Positions 61,501-64,000 of a stretch of 64,000 nucleotides of DNA are shown here, piece after piece. The notes beneath the pieces were generated by a model. That model saw only the letters and a program-made list of their open reading frames with translations, ran no database searches and was not told the origin of the DNA. Made by a program: the position numbers and the translations under genes. Location of the stretch: positions 20,065,260 to 20,129,259 of the forward strand of contig NC_065530.1 in the NCBI RefSeq assembly GCF_020184175.1. The letters are read 5' to 3'. The stretch is from Aphis gossypii. Taxonomy: Eukaryota; Arthropoda; Insecta; Hemiptera; Aphididae. Each line of letters opens with the position of its first letter. Position 1 is the first letter of the stretch.

Positions 61501-63936
61501 TTCGCTAAATTTTCATTCAGTTATGTCAAACGGTCACCTTGGTGACTTTTTTTATTCATCTGACATGTCAAGTTCAGAAGCTGTCGAAGCGGCTTTAAGT
61601 GAGGTGTTGCCAAATTTCGAATCTTCTACTGATTCGCCATTATCAGCCAATACACCCGTTTCATCGCCGATGTCAATACATAATTCATCAGCTGCTCCGT
61701 CACCATTACCTAATCATCATCAACATACACTACAGGTTTATATTTTAATTTTAACATAATATTTTTAAATATTACATATTTTTAATAATATTAAACACAA
61801 CTCAGGTAATGATGCCAAATTCAGAAGACCCGTTATTATCCAGCAATCCTAAAGAATTTAGGAAGAAATTTGATTACCAAACATGTCGCTTGTATGGGGT
61901 CAATGGAACCATGGCCCAAGTTATTGACGGTAGTCAATTTTTAATCGACAAAAATGGAGATTTAAAATTAGTTCAAGCCAGTTACCAAAATCCTGGAACC
62001 ATGTTCGTACAAACAGAAGCTCAGTTGATCGAAAAACATATACCAGTTATCAAACAACAAAAACCGAACAATAATCAAAACTTTGAAGATATAGATGACA
62101 TTTTCCTAAACCCATCAAGGTAAAAATTTACTCTTTTATTTATGTGAACATTTACACAAAACATTATATTATAAACACTTATCACTATTTATTTTTAGTA
62201 TTCCGCCGAGTATTACAAATCGGTTTAACAGAAAACGCTGTTATGGAGAAACTATATCGTATAAACCGTTCCGATCCAGATTACGTAGTCATAGACTTGG
62301 TATGTTAAATGAACCAACATTGCAATTCACTCCAAAACCTATGTTGAGTCCTTCTAGAAACGGAAGAGGTCTTTATTGGCAAGCAGTGACTTCGTGGCCA
62401 AGCTCTTCAACTGTCAAAGGTAATTTTTTTTAGTTTATTTCTAAATTATTTGGTAAAGCTCCTGTGGATCAAAACTGTAGACACTCAGAATATTTATTTA
62501 CGTTTTATTAAGTTTTATAATTATTAATATATTATTAATAATAATATTACTTATAGTTATATTGAGCTAATAAATAATTTCAAGGAAATTTATTTGTTTT
62601 TTATTTTCTCTAAACTAGAGTTGTAGTATTTATAACACAAAAAAATTTAATGAAAATTTTGAATATTAATATGTTTTTATATTGCAGAAGTTATTGTTGA
62701 AGATTGTGTAGGACTAGATTCGCCACCAGAGTGCGATGTACTACCACACATTAATCTTGGTCCAAATTTTCAAGCTTTAATACCACCAGTAAGCAAAATC
62801 AGACCAATTCGAGAACCATCAAATGATTATTTACTATGGGACCCTTGTATTACAAATTCAGTTTCTGATCGAGAAGGTAAATTTAATATGATAAACAGTT
62901 AATTTTATTTGTATAAGAATGTTTTCTATAAATCTTAAAACATTCTAGTTGAAATGTACATGGACTTTGCATGCTGCGCTGCAGTACCAGGTGGTGGAAG
63001 AAACAAAGAATATGCTTTACATTTACTACATCTTTGCAAAGGAAATGTTCAGGTATGCTTAAGTATTTTTTTTTTTTTTTTTTGATAAATATTTATTAAC
63101 AAATGGTTTGATTATCAGGAAGCAATGTTAAAATTGATGCAACCAACTCCGTATCTTCCACAAGGACATCCTTTGATGAAATTTGAATACACGGAATCTG
63201 ATCACTGGACCCCAAATGAAGTATCCATATTTCAAAAAGCTGTATTCAAATATGACAAAGATTTTGCATATATATCGAAAGAGGTATATTTACCTAACCC
63301 AACCATTTTTAATTAAAGACTTAATAACTCATGAGTTTTTATTTATAGTTGGGAACAAAAACTATGAAACAGTGCATACAGTTTTATTATTTGTGGAAAA
63401 AAGTTTGTCCAGAAGATTATAAACAGTTTCAATTCCAAAGACGAAAGTCGAGAAGTGACGATACAATAATCAATCCGAAATTAGACATTCCTGTAAGTAC
63501 TTTATGTGTGTCCATGTTTAATAATATCCCTATTGGAATCTTTTTATTCCTCTCTTAATAAAAAAAAAACACTCACGTTCTTGTGTTAAATTTTTTCGTT
63601 TTTTTTTTTTTTTATTTATTTTTCCCTCTCTAGGCTAACGACCTTATGGTCACCACCAGTTCGGAGGACCAACAAACTTTCGTTTGCGAATTCTCAGACT
63701 GTTTGTCGGTGAGTTGGATCCTTTCTTCCTCCTCATTCGTGTTCCTGTACAATTTTAACGTGCAATAAATAATAAAAACCAATTTATTGTTTTCATTTTC
63801 AGACATTCAGCAACAAAATAGGATTAGCAGCTCATATGAGGCTACACACTAATGGAACTCCAGATCGAAGGCAAACCTTGACACCAACACACATTGATCC
63901 GAATTACGAAGAATTCCCTTGCAAGATCTGTGGAAA
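43463..63936 (+). CDS. Trerf1-like: Spliced gene model: TRERF1/MIDEAS/ZNF541-like ELM2-SANT zinc-finger corepressor (3' incomplete)
   Basis: Join of fourteen exons: 43463-43582, 46960-47139, 55215-55368, 57231-57471, 59042-59246, 61274-61735, 61806-62119, 62199-62419, 62688-62876, 62949-63052, 63119-63283, 63349-63492, 63634-63708, 63803-63936. All introns are GT-AG and all phases match, giving 902 codons plus 2 nt with no stop. Domain order C2H2, Ser/Pro-rich, ELM2, SANT, C2H2, C2H2 is that of vertebrate TRERF1. The finger motif KNVPALNGHMRLHGG, the ELM2 motif HINLGPNFQALIP and the block PGGGRNKEYALH closely resemble that family. Known for the family: ELM2-SANT recruits and activates HDAC1/2, with DNTTIP1, in the nuclear MiDAC complex, and the fingers are presumed DNA contacts. 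The insect role is inferred. Which of the three vertebrate paralogues it best matches cannot be settled by eye. The third finger and stop codon lie beyond the window. Confidence 0.9.
43583..46959 (+). other. Intron 1 of the short isoform
   Basis: Bounded by GTAAAA and TCCTTTTAG. AT-rich, with ATT microsatellites (for example 44949-44967) and a GC-richer patch at about 45.45-45.95 kb. No gene seen; the ORF at 45482 is not supported. Confidence 0.7.
46960..47139 (+). CDS. Trerf1-like: Exon 2: first C2H2 zinc finger
   Basis: Acceptor CTTTTAG/ACC, donor AAG/GTCAGT, 60 codons, phase 0 at both ends. After a Gln/Pro/Ala-rich linker comes a C2H2 finger with Cys at residues 74 and 77 and His at 90 and 94 (C-x2-C-x12-H-x3-H), core FKNVPALNGHMRLHGG. 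The ALNGHMR-HGG signature is characteristic of the N-terminal finger of TRERF1-family proteins, supporting orthology at family level. It likely contacts DNA or a partner protein. Both the 43463 and 17081 exons can splice here in frame. Confidence 0.92.
47140..55214 (+). other. Intron 2, about 8.1 kb
   Basis: Bounded by GTCAGT and TTTCTAG. Mostly AT-rich, with a GC-richer patch near 47.7-48.1 kb and a TA run near 49850-49866. A degenerate repeat-end motif (CATTGGCGTATTTAGGATTTT) lies near 53985. No gene seen. Confidence 0.7.
55215..55368 (+). CDS. Trerf1-like: Exon 3: charged linker (short, easily missed)
   Basis: Acceptor TTTCTAG/GAA, donor TTCAA/GTAAAA; 154 nt, entering in phase 0 and leaving one base over. 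It reads ETDSKKWEKKEASGPPLQTA and then an amphipathic, charged stretch (SVRALIEEKIIQKR). It is needed to reconcile the frames: exon 2 ends in phase 0 while exon 4 begins with two bases of a split codon. A plus GC restores a Ser codon and keeps the frame open. The helix-like charged stretch could be a partner-binding segment, but no domain is recognised. Confidence 0.85.
55369..57230 (+). other. Intron 3, about 1.9 kb
   Basis: GTAAAA to GGGTTTTCAG, AT-rich, nothing else recognised. Confidence 0.75.
57231..57471 (+). CDS. Trerf1-like: Exon 4: Val/Thr/Ala-rich segment
   Basis: Acceptor TTTTCAG/GC, donor CACAG/GTGAGT (strong). Enters completing a split Ser codon and leaves two bases (AG) for the next exon; residues about 152-232. 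Sequence includes LSREKETVVQQVVSRSTAVH, runs of Val, Thr and Ala, then VYTDVILKKTGVKRACSDPG near the end, a basic patch that could act in nuclear import. GC-rich codons set it apart from the AT-rich flanks. ORFs on the opposite strand (57130-57465, 57317-57571) are shadows of this exon. No domain is recognised. Confidence 0.85.
57472..59041 (+). other. Intron 4, about 1.6 kb
   Basis: GTGAGT to TTCGTTGCAG. The first 300 bases are GC-richer with an AG run (about 57632-57648); the rest is AT-rich. A possible degenerate repeat end lies near 58265-58310. Confidence 0.75.
59042..59246 (+). CDS. Trerf1-like: Exon 5: Gly/Ser-rich segment with NAGNAG acceptor
   Basis: The acceptor is TTGCAGCAG, so splicing at 59042 or 59045 gives the same frame with or without one Ser (residues about 232-234). 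Reads SSTSPQIDINYSSSPYTLNH, a Gly run (GGGG), then an acidic/hydrophobic stretch (NDDIFPNVQAETMLLQAVDS) and ends at CAG/GTAAAA in phase 0. Probably disordered; the DDIF and LLQAV parts could be a short interaction motif. No domain is recognised. Confidence 0.87.
59247..61273 (+). other. Intron 5, about 2.0 kb
   Basis: GTAAAA to ATTATTATTAG. AT-rich with ATA/ATT-type runs. No gene seen; the ORF at 60781-60987 has no splice or domain support. Confidence 0.75.
61274..61735 (+). CDS. Trerf1-like: Exon 6: acidic then Ser/Pro-rich, activation-like region
   Basis: Acceptor TTATTAG/GCG, donor CAG/GTTTAT (weak), 154 codons, residues 301-454. Begins with an acidic patch (MSCLDDYDGMTDLQNNEDFQ), then Ser/Pro-rich sequence with repeated SPLS/SPLP motifs and a His-rich end (NHHQHTLQ). 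Such composition is typical of disordered transcription-factor regions rich in proline-directed phosphorylation sites. Reading past the donor meets a stop seven codons later, so retention of the 70-bp intron would truncate the protein before ELM2-SANT. Confidence 0.92.
61806..62119 (+). CDS. Trerf1-like: Exon 7: pre-ELM2 region
   Basis: Acceptor ACTCAG/GTA, donor CAAG/GTAAAA; residues 455-559, leaving two bases. Contains MMPNSEDPLLSSNPKEFRKK followed by FDYQTCRLYGVNGTMAQVID, which reads like a small folded or conserved patch, then Gln/Asn-rich sequence and an acidic FEDIDDIFLNPS end. No named domain is recognised. The preceding intron is only 70 bp and the following one 79 bp. Confidence 0.92.
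62199..62419 (+). CDS. Trerf1-like: Exon 8: basic linker with PMLSP motif
   Basis: Acceptor TTTTTAG/T, donor CAAAG/GTAATT; enters with one base completing Ser 559 and leaves one base. Basic stretch NRFNRKRCYGETISYKPFRS, then RLRSHRLG and PKPMLSPSRNGRGLYW. The order 'LRS-R-LG ... PMLSP-R-G-GL' resembles the segment just before ELM2 in vertebrate TRERF1, which supports the exon and the family call. A nuclear-localisation role of the basic patch is inferred. Confidence 0.9.
62420..62687 (+). other. Intron 8, 268 bp
   Basis: The largest intron of the compact 3' half, AT-rich. The other 3' introns are 65-141 bp. Nothing else seen. Confidence 0.85.
62688..62876 (+). CDS. Trerf1-like: Exon 9: start of the ELM2 domain
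   Basis: Acceptor TATTGCAG/AA, donor GAAG/GTAAAT; residues about 633-696. The ELM2 signature is VLPHINLGPNFQALIPP (about 650-666), equivalent to the I-N-I-G-x-x-F/Y-Q-A-x-I-P core of the family, followed by a Trp-containing stretch (YLLWDPC). In this family ELM2 wraps HDAC1/2 and mediates complex assembly. The acidic stretch EVIVEDCVGLDSPPE before it is a likely flexible lead-in. Confidence 0.93.
62949..63052 (+). CDS. Trerf1-like: Exon 10: ELM2 C-terminal half
   Basis: Acceptor ATTCTAG/TT, donor TTCAG/GTATGC; residues 697-730. Reads VEMYMDFACCAAVPGGGRNK and then EYALHLLHLCKGNV. The C-C-x-x-x-PGGG-x-N-x-E-x-ALH pattern is the family hallmark that joins ELM2 to SANT. The intron before is 72 bp and the one after 66 bp. 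Confidence 0.93.
63119..63283 (+). CDS. Trerf1-like: Exon 11: ELM2-SANT linker and first half of SANT
   Basis: Acceptor GATTATCAG/GAA, donor GAG/GTATAT; 55 codons, phase 0 at both ends, residues 731-785. EAMLKLMQPTP ends ELM2; HWTPNEVSIFQKAVFKYDKD (759 onward) starts a SANT/Myb-like helix bundle with the expected Trp, Glu and Phe positions, and DFAYISKE follows. Family SANT domains bind HDAC and inositol phosphate. The preceding intron has a long T run as polypyrimidine tract. Confidence 0.93.
63349..63492 (+). CDS. Trerf1-like: Exon 12: second half of SANT and basic tail
   Basis: Acceptor ATTTATAG/TTG, donor CCT/GTAAGT (strong); 48 codons, residues 786-833. LGTKTMKQCIQFYYLWKKVC completes SANT: the K-T-x-x-Q-C-x-x-F/Y-Y-Y-x-W-K-K motif is near-diagnostic for ELM2-SANT corepressors. 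A basic stretch (FQRRKSRSD) follows and may help nuclear import or DNA binding. Confidence 0.93.
63634..63708 (+). CDS. Trerf1-like: Exon 13: first half of the second C2H2 finger
   Basis: Acceptor CCCTCTCTAG/GCT, donor TCG/GTGAGT, 25 codons, phase 0 at both ends, residues 834-858. After a Ser/Thr-rich linker, FVCEFSDCLS supplies the two zinc-binding cysteines (851 and 856) with C-x4-C spacing. The finger is split by an intron; the histidines are in the next exon. Confidence 0.9.
63803..63936 (+). CDS. Trerf1-like: Exon 14: rest of second finger and start of third (gene continues past window)
   Basis: Acceptor TTTTCAG/ACA, donor GGAAA/GTATGT, residues 859-902 plus two bases. TFSNKIGLAAHMRLH completes the finger with His 869 and 873. 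After a linker, EEFPCKICGK begins a third C2H2 finger (Cys 898 and 901) that must be completed in an exon beyond the window. FPCK-CGK matches the last finger of TRERF1-type proteins, so the stop codon is probably one or a few exons away. Confidence 0.9.
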
Positions 63937-64000
63937 GTATGTTGTTTCAACTACTATTCTTTCCATTTGGTATATCAATTACCCACGGATAAATAACAAT

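Overview
This window looks like eukaryotic, insect-type genomic DNA. It is very AT-rich, with ATT/TA/TG microsatellites, long introns and GT-AG splice sites, and it has no prokaryotic operon structure. The base composition, CpG-containing GC islands inside AT-rich introns and the repeat style suggest a hemipteran, most likely an aphid. That species guess is inference, not proven by any sequence here.

I can support one gene, on the + strand, running off the right edge. It encodes a C2H2 zinc-finger / ELM2 / SANT corepressor of the TRERF1–MIDEAS–ZNF541 family, whose vertebrate members scaffold the HDAC1/2–DNTTIP1 mitotic deacetylase complex (MiDAC). Fourteen exons join in one open frame from an ATG at 43463 to the window end: 2708 nt, 902 complete codons, every intron phase matching. 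In order the protein has a Tyr/Asn-rich N-terminus (residues 1-40), a first C2H2 finger (74-94), a charged segment, a long Ser/Pro/Ala-rich low-complexity middle (about 230-560), a basic linker, ELM2 (about 650-735), SANT (about 759-804), a second C2H2 finger (851-873) and the start of a third (898 onward, cut by the window edge). The 3' part (61274-63936) is compact, with introns of 65-268 bp. The 5' part is spread over introns of about 2-8 kb.

A further exon-like block at 17081-17257 (Gln/Asn-rich, phase 0 at both ends) fits the same gene as part of a longer isoform starting left of the window. The first 20 bases of the window end in a good splice donor and may be the preceding exon. The Met exon at 43463 then looks like an alternative first exon behind an internal promoter, though an internal-exon reading is not excluded.

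The rest, about 90% of the window, is intron or upstream sequence. It alternates long stretches of very AT-rich DNA with about a dozen GC-richer islands (about 8.8-10.9, 13.7-14.2, 15.4-16.1, 18.5-19.7, 20.8-21.8, 22.6-23.8, 25.6-27.4, 31.4-32.5, 33.6-34.7, 39.0-39.8 and 42.6-43.5 kb). These are candidate promoters or enhancers. Mobile-element traces are small and non-autonomous: two pogo/Tigger-like mini-elements with TA target sites (one carried in a 711-bp tandem duplication and shrunken in the second copy), and a 708-bp TTAA-flanked inverted-repeat element. I found no intact transposase, tRNA, rRNA or CRISPR array. I found no convincing novel multi-gene system. The most useful observations are the alternative 5' ends, a NAGNAG splice site and the small mobile elements.
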